From Clostridiales bacterium (lineage in GTDB: Bacteria; Bacillota; Clostridia; Oscillospirales; Oscillospiraceae): a DNA stretch of 10,780 nucleotides. Under the pieces are notes generated by a model that saw only the letters and a program-made list of their open reading frames with translations, had not been told where the DNA came from and ran no database searches. Where the stretch lies: contig JAAYFX010000258.1 in NCBI GenBank assembly GCA_012728025.1, positions 1 to 10,780 on the forward strand, in the 5' to 3' direction. Each line of letters begins with the position of its first letter. Positions within the stretch are counted from its first letter, which is position 1. The position numbers and the translations under genes were made by a program. Shown here piece by piece: positions 1 to 5,837 of the stretch.

Positions 1-21
1 ACTAAAGCTTTAAAAAAACAG

Positions 22-63
22 ATAAGGGATACCGCCTTATAGAAAGCAGTATCCCTTATTTTT
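22..63. terminator. Bidirectional intrinsic terminator
   Basis: An 11-bp perfect stem (22-32 with 49-59, arms ATAAGGGATAC and GTATCCCTTAT) encloses a 16-base loop. On the minus strand the stem is followed, after three bases, by seven Ts (12-18). On the plus strand it runs into five Ts (59-63). It lies about 95 bases beyond the stop of the minus-strand lipoprotein gene, so it can end that transcript, and it could also end an unseen plus-strand gene entering from the left. The remaining sequence from 64 to 155 is AT-rich and holds no gene that I can see. Confidence 0.75.
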
Positions 64-155
64 CAGTATTTAAATTTTAAAATTTTATACTGTTTTATCC
101 AGTGCTTTAAATACTTGTTTTAGCATTTTCAGCACCTAAAATATTTATAAGTGCC

Positions 156-1346
156 TTATTCTAAGCCCTTAAAGTTTTCAACGGTTTCCTCGCTGAAGTT
201 AGAGGGGGGGACTATTTCGCCGTCCTTAATGAGCTGATATGCTTCATCAAGAGCTGCAAGAGTTTCCTCAGAGAGCTGATGGCGTCCGTCTGCAGAGACA
301 TAGCCGGTGGAATCAGTGTCAGCATAAAGGGTGTAGTTTCCGCCCTTGAAGCTGCCGTCTGCAATTGCGCCCAGCTGACGCTCTACGTTGATGGCCATGT
401 TCTTAAGACCGGAGGTTAAGACGATGTTGCTATCGCCGTTTACACCGTCGTCAAACTGGTCAACGTCACAGCCGATAACAAAAACGTCCTTAGCTTCCTT
501 GGCGGCTGTGAAAACGCCGTTTCCGGAGTTTCCGGCAGCGACAAAGATGATGTCAACGCCCTGCTCGATAAGAGCCGCACCAACAACCTTGCCTGTTGCA
601 GGGTCGTTAAAGTCACCAACATAGTTTCCGCCCACATCGATGCCACGAACGTCTGTGCCTGCATAGGAGGCAATTTCAACACACTCGGCCTCGGTGCCAA
701 GCTTTGCGTTTGCATAGGCAACGCCTGCTTCAAAACCAAACTGATAGTTAACGTTGGAGGGATAGGCAATGCCGTTTACAACAGCGACCTTGCCGGTCTT
801 TGTCTCCATAGCAGCGGAGATTCCCGCAAAGAAGCCGCTCTCCTGCTCTGCAAACTGCATGGCATAAATATTATCCACAACAGGAGCATCACCTTCAGGG
901 TCTTCCATGTTTGCGGGGAAAGAATCAACAAGAATAAAGAACTTGTCGGGGTTTTCCTGAGCCAAAGTGGTAATGCCGCCAAACTGGAAACCGGGGGTTA
1001 CGATAACGTCGTAGTCGGCAATGATTTCGGCAACGGCATTAACGGAGTTATTGATATCACCCTCCTGAATGGGGTTTACAGTAGAGCCGGCGTTTGCGGC
1101 GATAAAGGCCAAAACACCCTCATAGTTGTCCTGATTGAAAGAGCCGTCATCCACGCCGGAGGGGCTTGTAACTATGGCAATTTTTAAACCTTCGCCATCT
1201 TCGGTGTCTCCTGTTTCAGGAAGCTCCGGAGTGTCGGTTTCGGCGGTGTCGGGAAGGTCTGTTTCCGTAGTGGGGTTTTTAGCGGCACAGGCGCCCAAAG
1301 CAAAAATCATTGCAAGGGCCAGTGCTAATGCAAGAAATTTTTTCAT
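156..1346 (-). CDS. BMP/PnrA-family nucleoside-binding lipoprotein (ABC transporter substrate-binding protein)
   Basis: This is a lipid-anchored extracellular binding protein of the BMP/Med/TmpC (PnrA-like) family, which in characterised members captures purine or other nucleosides and hands them to an ABC importer. The start is the ATG at 1344-1346, preceded by GGAGG six bases upstream; the reading frame is open for 30 further codons but without a comparable site. Residues 1-19 form a signal peptide and L17-G-A-C20 is a lipobox, giving an N-terminal diacyl-Cys. Residues 24-52 are an acidic Thr/Pro/Glu-rich tether. The binding domain begins near residue 54, with the family signature GVDDGSFNQ at 64-72, ESGFFAG at 169-175 and AAGNSGNGVF at 270-279. 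The length of 396 aa is usual. The ATPase and permease partners are not beside it in this window; they may lie left of position 1 or elsewhere. A purine nucleoside phosphorylase is the next gene upstream on the same strand, which supports a nucleoside ligand, though the exact ligand is inferred. Confidence 0.9.
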   Translation of the reverse strand: MKKFLALALALAMIFALGACAAKNPTTETDLPDTAETDTPELPETGDTEDGEGLKIAIVTSPSGVDDGSFNQDNYEGVLAFIAANAGSTVNPIQEGDINNSVNAVAEIIADYDVIVTPGFQFGGITTLAQENPDKFFILVDSFPANMEDPEGDAPVVDNIYAMQFAEQESGFFAGISAAMETKTGKVAVVNGIAYPSNVNYQFGFEAGVAYANAKLGTEAECVEIASYAGTDVRGIDVGGNYVGDFNDPATGKVVGAALIEQGVDIIFVAAGNSGNGVFTAAKEAKDVFVIGCDVDQFDDGVNGDSNIVLTSGLKNMAINVERQLGAIADGSFKGGNYTLYADTDSTGYVSADGRHQLSEETLAALDEAYQLIKDGEIVPPSNFSEETVENFKGLE

Positions 1347-1407
1347 TTCATACCTCCAAAAAATATGTAAGCCTAAGCGAAGCGGCTGCTCCGCACTTGA
1401 CGGTGTC

Positions 1408-1436
1408 ATTATAATATAGTTTCCAATAGTTTGCAA
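1408..1436 (-). promoter_or_regulatory. Sigma-A promoter of the nucleoside-binding lipoprotein gene
   Basis: Reading the minus strand, a -35 box TTGCAA (1431-1436) is separated by exactly 17 bases from a perfect -10 box TATAAT (1408-1413). This predicts a transcript start near 1401 and a leader of about 55 bases before the ATG at 1346. It shows the lipoprotein gene need not depend on readthrough from the phosphorylase gene upstream. Confidence 0.7.
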
Positions 1437-1541
1437 GTATATAATACTATATTTAAAGGTTTTTAATAGTTATTTAACGCTTTTGTAATAATTGATGTGT
1501 GTTTAAAAGTTAAAACTAGCTTTAAAGAAGGTCTTATAAAA

Positions 1542-1600
1542 GCTTTTTCCCGATTTTTAAGCTTTGCAAAGCCGAAAAATCGGGAAAGTCATTAAAAAGC
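1542..1600. repeat. Long inverted repeat in intergenic region
   Basis: A 13-bp perfect inverted repeat (1546-1558 with 1575-1587, arm TTTCCCGATTTTT) surrounds a 16-base centre that itself contains the 12-base palindrome GCTTTGCAAAGC (1561-1572). A further seven bases, GCTTTTT at 1542-1548, are complementary to AAAAAGC at 1594-1600. On the minus strand the structure is followed by only TTTT, so it is at best a weak terminator for the phosphorylase gene. It may instead be part of an interspersed palindromic element. The function is unknown. Confidence 0.5.
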
Positions 1601-1606
1601 CTTAGA

Positions 1607-1658
1607 GCCATGGTCAAAGACACCGCAAAGCAGTGTCTTTTCCTTGGGAAGGCATGGC
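1607..1658. repeat. Nested hairpin element downstream of purine nucleoside phosphorylase
   Basis: The outer arms GCCATG (1607-1612) and CATGGC (1653-1658) enclose an 8-bp hairpin with arms AAAGACAC (1616-1623) and GTGTCTTT (1633-1640), plus a small CCTT/AAGG hairpin (1642-1652). Together they could fold as a three-way junction. On the plus strand the outer stem is followed by five Ts at 1663-1667, which run into the stop codon of the phosphorylase gene. On the minus strand a T-run follows after a gap of about seven bases. Its loop shares the word GCAAAGC with the neighbouring inverted repeat. It may be a terminator, an RNA-processing structure or part of a repeated element. Confidence 0.45.
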
Positions 1659-1665
1659 GCAGTTT

Positions 1666-2496
1666 TTATAGTAATCCGCTGATTTTAACAATGGATTTGG
1701 TGACAAGTTCCGTAAACTGCTTTGAAACACGGTTTGCCGTTTCCTGAACTTCCTCATGGGTGAGGGGCTGGTTGGACATACCAGCGGCAAGATTTGATAT
1801 ACATGAAATTCCGCATACCCGCATACCCATATGCCTTGCCGCTATGGCCTCCACAGCAGTGCTCATACCTAAAGCATCCCCTCCCAGCGCCCTGCACATT
1901 CTGACCTCAGCAGGACTTTCAAACTGGGGGCCTGTAAGCTGAAGATAGGTGCCTTCCTTAATATGAATGCCATTTTCGGCGGCGGCCTGCCTGATGGCAG
2001 AGCATAGCTCCAAGTCATAAATATGGCTCATATCGGGAAAGCGGGTTCCCAGACTTTCAATATTTGCTCCGATTAAAGGAGAGGGAACAAAACTTGAAAT
2101 ATGGTCACGGATAAGCATGAAATCTCCGGAGTTAAAGCTAAAATTTGCCCCTCCCGCAGCGTTAGTTAAAAAGAGAGCTTTAGCCCCCATAAGACCCATA
2201 AGCCTTGCAGGCAAAACTACATCGCTCATGGGGTAGCCTTCGTAATAATGAACCCTGCCCTGCATAACAACCACAGGAACCTTTTCAACATATCCGAAGA
2301 TAAAACGCCCCTCATGGCCTAAAACCGTAGATACGGGGAAACCTTCAATATCCTTATATTCAATAACGGCACGGGCATCTATCTGCCTGCCGTAATCTCC
2401 AAGGCCCGAGCCTAAAATAAGGCCAACAAGGGGCTTGAAGTTTGTTTTCTCCCTGACACAATCAAGGCAGCTCATAAGCTTTTTTTCTATATCCAT
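1666..2496 (-). CDS. punA: Purine nucleoside phosphorylase (trimeric, inosine/guanosine type)
   Basis: A cytoplasmic enzyme that cleaves purine (deoxy)nucleosides with phosphate to give the free base and (deoxy)ribose-1-phosphate, a salvage step. At 276 aa it has the normal length of the trimeric low-molecular-mass class, whose members prefer inosine and guanosine over adenosine. The active-site residues known from the human and bacterial enzymes are present in order: GSGLG at 29-33 (phosphate-binding Ser30), GHEGR with His61, QGRVHYYEG with Arg81, His83, Tyr85 and Glu86, then TNAAGG, the base-binding Glu of GPQFESP, GMST, and Asn in ISNLAAG. The ATG at 2494-2496 has GGAGG six bases upstream (complement at 2503-2507). 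It precedes the nucleoside-binding lipoprotein gene on the same strand, about 320 bases away, so uptake and cleavage are plausibly linked. It diverges from an aldolase gene. Family assignment is firm; base preference is inferred from class. Confidence 0.95.
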   Translation of the reverse strand: MDIEKKLMSCLDCVREKTNFKPLVGLILGSGLGDYGRQIDARAVIEYKDIEGFPVSTVLGHEGRFIFGYVEKVPVVVMQGRVHYYEGYPMSDVVLPARLMGLMGAKALFLTNAAGGANFSFNSGDFMLIRDHISSFVPSPLIGANIESLGTRFPDMSHIYDLELCSAIRQAAAENGIHIKEGTYLQLTGPQFESPAEVRMCRALGGDALGMSTAVEAIAARHMGMRVCGISCISNLAAGMSNQPLTHEEVQETANRVSKQFTELVTKSIVKISGLL

Positions 2497-2529
2497 TATA
2501 AACCTCCGTATTTTACTTAACTTTACAAG

Positions 2530-2535
2530 ATTATA
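2530..2535 (-). promoter_or_regulatory. Possible -10 box for the purine nucleoside phosphorylase gene
   Basis: A perfect minus-strand TATAAT lies 34 bases before the ATG of the phosphorylase gene. The hexamer at the usual -35 distance is only ATTTTT, part of a run of ten Ts, so the promoter is either weak, dependent on an activator or helped by the A/T tract. Confidence is limited by the poor -35 box. Confidence 0.35.
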
Positions 2536-2564
2536 TTACCATAGGCTAAAAAAAAAATCCATAC

Positions 2565-2592
2565 TTGACTTAAATCCCTAAGAGTTTATTAT
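2565..2592 (+). promoter_or_regulatory. Promoter of the aldolase-nitroreductase operon
   Basis: TTGACT (2565-2570) and TATTAT (2587-2592) match the sigma-A consensus at 5 of 6 positions each, with a 16-base spacer. Transcription would begin near 2599. That is beyond the first in-frame ATG at 2596, which supports placing the aldolase start at 2629. Confidence 0.55.
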
Positions 2593-2628
2593 TATATGTA
2601 TATACGCTTGGAAGGAAAGGATGATAAT

Positions 2629-3285
2629 ATGGATATACGTGAAACGCTGGTTGAAGCTGGGAAAAGACTTTTAGGCGAGGGTCTGACAGTTGAAACATGG
2701 GGAAATATCAGTGTAAAGGATGACCAAGGTCTGGTTTACATAACCCCCAGCGGGATGGATTATGAAACTTGCGTTCCTGATGATATTGTGGTTATGACCA
2801 TGGACAAAAAAATCGTGTCCGGAAAAAGACGTCCCTCAATTGAAACAGACCTGCATCTGGGGGTTTACAGGGCAAGACCGGAAATAGGGGCGGTTTTGCA
2901 CACCCATCCTATATATTCTAATGTTTTTGCCGCCATGGGCGAAAGTATTCCCCTTGGCATATGCGACGAGTCCGCTCAGGCTTTAGGCGATACTATAAAA
3001 ACCGCAGACTATGCCCTTCCGGGCAGCTTGGAGCTTGCGGAAAACTGCGTTAAGGCTCTGGGGAACAGAGCAAACGCCTGCCTTTTGCAGTCCCATGGAG
3101 CAGTCTGTGTTGCAAAGGATTTAAAGGGCGCTTTTAAGGTAGCAAAGGTTTTGGAAATGACAGCCGAAATATATTACAGAATACGGGCCATAGGGGGCAG
3201 CTTTATTCCCATTTCCGCTGAAAATATTAAGGCAATGCAGAGCTATGTGGCTGAAAGCTATGGTCAGCCCAAGGATGTTTTATAA
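2629..3285 (+). CDS. Class II aldolase/adducin-family sugar-phosphate aldolase (FucA-like)
   Basis: A zinc-dependent cytoplasmic aldolase of the class II aldolase/adducin superfamily, which includes L-fuculose-1-phosphate aldolase, L-ribulose-5-phosphate 4-epimerase and methylthioribulose-1-phosphate enzymes. All expected metal ligands are visible: His91 and His93 in HTHP, and His156 in QSHG. Glu72 sits at the catalytic Glu73 position of E. coli FucA. TWGNIS (23-28) and TPSG (39-42) form the substrate-phosphate-binding loops. The protein is 218 aa, the usual FucA size. The start is the ATG at 2629, with an AAGGAAAGGA site (2612-2621) upstream; an earlier ATG at 2596 would precede the predicted transcript start. 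A nitroreductase gene follows after 30 bases, so the two are probably co-transcribed. The substrate cannot be fixed from sequence. Since a purine nucleoside phosphorylase diverges from it, a role in pentose-phosphate disposal is possible but unproven. Confidence 0.85.
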   Translation: MDIRETLVEAGKRLLGEGLTVETWGNISVKDDQGLVYITPSGMDYETCVPDDIVVMTMDKKIVSGKRRPSIETDLHLGVYRARPEIGAVLHTHPIYSNVFAAMGESIPLGICDESAQALGDTIKTADYALPGSLELAENCVKALGNRANACLLQSHGAVCVAKDLKGAFKVAKVLEMTAEIYYRIRAIGGSFIPISAENIKAMQSYVAESYGQPKDVL

Positions 3286-3315
3286 AGCGGGATTTAAGAT
3301 TATAAAGGAGACGTC

Positions 3316-3849
3316 ATGGAAACAAAAAATTGCATAAGCACAAGACGAAGCATTAGAAGCTTCACAGATAAGGCAGTCAGCGAAAATGATATTAGAATCA
3401 TTGCCGCCTTGGCCCAAAATGCCCCCTCGTGGAAAAACTCCCAGACGGTTCGGCTTTGCGCCGTAACAGACAAAAAGCTTCTTGAGGAAATTTGCGCTGT
3501 CCTGCCGGAGAGAAACGGGAAAATAGCCGGCAGCGCTCCCTTAATTTTTGCCGTCAGCTCTGTTACGGGAAAAAGCGGTTTTTCCAAGGAGGGAACCGCG
3601 GATTCCATCTACGGCGAGGGCTACACCTTTTTTGACTGCGGGCTTTTTGTGCAATCTCTTTGCCTTGCCGCCTGTGATTTGGGCCTTGGCACTGTTATTA
3701 TGGGGCTTTTTGACCCTGAAAAGATAAGACCTCTTTTAAATATTCCACAAGGAGAAAATATTATAGCCCTTATTCCCTGCGGTTATGCGGCAGAGGAGCC
3801 GAAGGCCCCGCCCCGCCTGCCCACAGATGAAATACTGCGCCTTATATAA
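3316..3849 (+). CDS. Nitroreductase-family flavoprotein
   Basis: A small FMN-dependent oxidoreductase of the nitroreductase superfamily (177 aa, the short form common in anaerobes). FMN-contacting motifs visible are TRRSIRSF at residues 9-16, NAPSWKNSQ at 35-43 (the PSW-N-Q pattern of this family) and DLGLGTVIMGLF at 121-132, with a C-terminal R-L-P segment (167-169). The ATG follows an AAGGAG site by five bases. It lies 30 bases after the aldolase gene on the same strand and is followed by a terminator, so it is the last gene of a two-gene operon. Members of this family reduce nitroaromatics, quinones or enoates, or serve unknown physiological acceptors; nothing here selects among these. Expected location is the cytoplasm as a homodimer. 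Confidence 0.88.
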   Translation: METKNCISTRRSIRSFTDKAVSENDIRIIAALAQNAPSWKNSQTVRLCAVTDKKLLEEICAVLPERNGKIAGSAPLIFAVSSVTGKSGFSKEGTADSIYGEGYTFFDCGLFVQSLCLAACDLGLGTVIMGLFDPEKIRPLLNIPQGENIIALIPCGYAAEEPKAPPRLPTDEILRLI

Positions 3850-3877
3850 GGCTTTTCAGATAGTAACAGTGTAAGTG

Positions 3878-3908
3878 GGGGGGCATATCTTTGCCCTCCT
3901 ATGTTTTT
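3878..3908 (+). terminator. Intrinsic terminator after the nitroreductase gene
   Basis: A 7-bp stem (3878-3884 with 3893-3899, GGGGGGC and GCCCTCC, containing one G-U pair) closes an 8-base loop. It is followed by a five-T run at 3904-3908. It lies 28 bases after the nitroreductase stop and separates this operon from the amino acid permease gene. The rest of the gap to 4041 holds no further gene, and I see no strong promoter in it; a weak TATCAT lies at about 3984-3989. Confidence 0.7.
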
Positions 3909-4041
3909 ACTATTAATACCTCCATTTTCAAAGTAAACTTGTGTATAAACAAATAAATAAGTCTTTATTTTAATGAGCCTGTATGCTATCATAACGCCAT
4001 GGAACATTCAACCACAGCACAATATTAAAAGGGAGAATAAC

Positions 4042-5448
4042 ATGGACAATAAGATGAAGGAAAAATACGGCCTTTTAACCGCTATCGCCATGGTAGTCGG
4101 TATAGTTATAGGCAGCGGCGTATTTTTCAAGGCGGAAAAGGTTCTTGCTGTAACGGGGGGAAATCAGCCCCTTGGCATTCTTGCTTGGCTTATAGGCGGC
4201 GCCATAATGATAATTTGCGCATACACCTTTGCCAAGATGGCCACAAGATACAGCTATGTTAACGGCCTTGTGGACTATGCGGAAGTTACAATGGGAAATA
4301 AATACGCTTATATGGTCGGCTGGTTTATGACAATGATATATTACCCAGCCATCACAAGCGTTTTGGCTTGGGTATCCGCACGATACACCTGCGTTTTATT
4401 CGGCTGGTCTATTGTCGGCCCTGAATGTCTTGCCATAGCCGCTTTCTATATGTGTGCAAGCTATACCGTAAACGCACTTTCACCTGTTCTTGCGGGTAAG
4501 TTTCAGGTTTCAACAACTATTATAAAACTTGTTCCCCTATACCTTATGGCCATAGTCGGCACAATTGTGGGACTTTCCAACGGTCTTACCATTGAAAACT
4601 TCACAACCGTTGTTCAGCCTGTGGAAAATAAAATGGAGGCTCTTTTAACCGCCGTTGTGGCAACCGCCTTTGCCTATGAGGGCTGGATAATCGCAACCAG
4701 CATAAACGCCGAGCTTAAAAACTCGAAGAAAAACCTTCCCACAGCCTTAATTGTTGGCACCCTTATCATTGTTATTACTTACATCCTTTATTATGTCGGT
4801 CTTGCCGGCGGAGTGACAAACGCTGTTTTAATGGAAAACGGTGAGGCAGGAGCAAAGCTTGCCTTCGAAACGATATTTTCAAAAGCCGGCGGCACAGCCT
4901 TGTTTGTTTTCATTGTCATCTCCTGCCTTGGCACTTTAAACGGACTTATGCTTGGTAACACCCGTGGAATGTATGCCTTGGCAGTCCGCAACCAAGGCCC
5001 TAAACCCGAGCTTTTCAAGCAGGTGGACAAGGTTACGAATATGCCCACAAACTCATCCATCCTCGGTCTTTTCCTTTGTGCCTTGTGGCTTTTGTATTTT
5101 TACGGCGCAAACCTTGTGGAAGTTCCATGGTTCGGCCCCTTTTCCTTTGACCCCTCAGAGCTTCCCATTGTAACCATCTATGCTCTTTATATCCCGATTT
5201 TTATTACCATAATGGCCAAAGAAAAAGACATGGGCTTTTTCAGCCGTTTTATAATGCCTGCTCTTGCCATCTGCGGCTGTTTGTTTATGATGTATGCCTC
5301 GTATTTTTCCCACAGGGAAAGGGTTTGGTATTACCTTATTATTTTTGGTGTGGTTATGCTTATTGGCCTTTTCTTCATAAAAAAGAAAGAAGAGGTAAAG
5401 AAGGGCAAAGGCACGAAAAACAAGGCAAAAGCAAAAAAGAAATCTTAG
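4042..5448 (+). CDS. APC-superfamily amino acid permease (LAT-like)
   Basis: A polytopic inner-membrane transporter of the amino acid-polyamine-organocation superfamily, closest in appearance to the L-type amino acid transporter branch (compare Bacillus SteT). The diagnostic unwound first helix GIVIGSGVFF lies at residues 20-29. The conserved FAYEGW segment at 210-215, followed by ELKNSKKNLP, marks the sixth helix and next loop, and SCLGTLNGLMLGNTRGMYAL (294-313) is the eighth. About twelve hydrophobic segments are evident over 468 aa. The tail from 447 is very basic (lysine-rich), facing the cytoplasm. The start is the ATG at 4042, with GGGAG seven bases upstream; the frame is open 23 codons further upstream, but without a good ribosome site. 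It stands alone between two terminators. Substrate and mode (proton symport or exchange) cannot be read from sequence. Confidence 0.9.
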   Translation: MDNKMKEKYGLLTAIAMVVGIVIGSGVFFKAEKVLAVTGGNQPLGILAWLIGGAIMIICAYTFAKMATRYSYVNGLVDYAEVTMGNKYAYMVGWFMTMIYYPAITSVLAWVSARYTCVLFGWSIVGPECLAIAAFYMCASYTVNALSPVLAGKFQVSTTIIKLVPLYLMAIVGTIVGLSNGLTIENFTTVVQPVENKMEALLTAVVATAFAYEGWIIATSINAELKNSKKNLPTALIVGTLIIVITYILYYVGLAGGVTNAVLMENGEAGAKLAFETIFSKAGGTALFVFIVISCLGTLNGLMLGNTRGMYALAVRNQGPKPELFKQVDKVTNMPTNSSILGLFLCALWLLYFYGANLVEVPWFGPFSFDPSELPIVTIYALYIPIFITIMAKEKDMGFFSRFIMPALAICGCLFMMYASYFSHRERVWYYLIIFGVVMLIGLFFIKKKEEVKKGKGTKNKAKAKKKS

Positions 5449-5454
5449 TTTTTA

Positions 5455-5494
5455 AAACAGCACGGCAGAAAAAGCTGCTGTGCTGTTTCATTTT
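5455..5494 (+). terminator. Intrinsic terminator after the amino acid permease gene
   Basis: A 14-bp stem (5455-5468 with 5475-5488, AAACAGCAC... arms, one G-U pair) has a six-base loop and is followed by TTTT at 5491-5494. It begins seven bases after the permease stop codon, so the permease is transcribed as a single-gene unit and the next gene needs its own promoter. Confidence 0.85.
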
Positions 5495-5543
5495 CACCTG
5501 CTATACTCTGTCAAAGGGACAAATTTCGGCACAAAACTTTCCC

Positions 5544-5572
5544 TTGACATATCACCGGTCTAAAAGTATAAT
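5544..5572 (+). promoter_or_regulatory. Consensus sigma-A promoter of the uracil permease leader
   Basis: Perfect TTGACA (5544-5549) and perfect TATAAT (5567-5572) are separated by 17 bases. This is the strongest promoter in the window. Transcription should start near 5578-5580, leaving an untranslated leader of about 258 bases before the permease ATG at 5838. Confidence 0.9.
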
Positions 5573-5577
5573 GACCG
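5556..5577. promoter_or_regulatory. Inverted repeat flanking the -10 box (candidate operator)
   Basis: CGGTC (5556-5560) and GACCG (5573-5577) form a perfect inverted repeat with a 12-base centre that contains the -10 hexamer. A repressor bound here would block RNA polymerase directly. The half-sites are short, so chance occurrence is possible, and no regulator can be assigned. Confidence 0.35.
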
Positions 5578-5703
5578 ACGAGAGTTTTTAATCCTGTTAC
5601 AAAGATGCCGGTAAAACACCCACAACATTAGCGGAAAGTTTCTGCGAATGCGGATTTAATCTGCTTATCGAGTGCCTTGCCGGACTACGGCAGGGTGTTT
5701 TTT
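5578..5703 (+). promoter_or_regulatory. Attenuator-like leader RNA (or small RNA) ending in an intrinsic terminator
   Basis: The leader transcribed from the consensus promoter ends in an intrinsic terminator: an 8-bp stem (5675-5682 with 5688-5695), extendable by wobble pairs to 5671/5699, with loop GACTA and a six-T run at 5698-5703. Upstream are two similar tandem hairpins, GCGGA/TCTGC at 5631-5645 and GCGGAT/ATCTGC at 5650-5664. The segment AAAACACCC (5613-5621) is perfectly complementary over nine bases to GGGTGTTTT (5693-5701), which is the 3' side of the terminator plus its U-tract, so mutually exclusive folds are possible. That is the usual layout of a transcription-attenuating riboswitch or protein-controlled leader. 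I recognise neither a purine riboswitch core nor the PyrR-binding sequence. A stand-alone 125-base small RNA is the main alternative. Confidence 0.6.
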
Positions 5704-5720
5704 ATTGGTCTGCCTAAGCT

Positions 5721-5774
5721 GGGATTATTTATTGCTTAAAGCGGCAAGCTCTGCCCTTTAACAGCAAAACTCCC
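5721..5774 (+). promoter_or_regulatory. Long hairpin in the 5' leader between attenuator and permease start
   Basis: Outer GGGA/TCCC (5721-5724, 5771-5774) encloses a stem of TTGCTTAAAG (5732-5741) with CTTTA (5756-5760) and AGCAA (5763-5767), interrupted by a two-base bulge. It is capped by GGCA/TGCC (5743-5746, 5752-5755). TCCCG at 5771-5775 can alternatively pair with CGGGA at 5795-5799. The pairing is extensive enough to be real RNA structure, about 64 bases before the start codon and clear of the ribosome site at 5824-5829. Its role is unknown. Confidence 0.4.
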
Positions 5775-5837
5775 GTTTGCGCCTGATGGCTCCTCGGGAA
5801 GAAAAGTATTGAGAAAACACTTGAGAGGGAAAAGATT

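Noticed and set aside
388..1419. Plus-strand reading frames opposite the lipoprotein gene
   Set aside because: They are antisense shadows with no ribosome sites and low-complexity translations; the minus-strand BMP protein explains the region.
2596..2628. Aldolase start at the ATG at 2596
   Set aside because: It would lie at or before the predicted transcript start, and the good ribosome site at 2612-2621 serves the ATG at 2629.
5578..5640. PyrR-binding attenuator, expected before a uracil permease in Firmicutes
   Set aside because: The conserved TCCAGAGAGGCT-like loop is not present; only a loose AATCCTG word is found.
5578..5703. Purine riboswitch, because the leader contains AGTTTCTGC and GACTACGG, resembling the J2/3 and J3/1 joining segments
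   Set aside because: The segment before GACTA (TTGCCG) has no P3 partner after the TTTCTGC word, and GACTA is the loop of a perfect terminator hairpin. The similarity looks coincidental, and the downstream permease is uracil-type.
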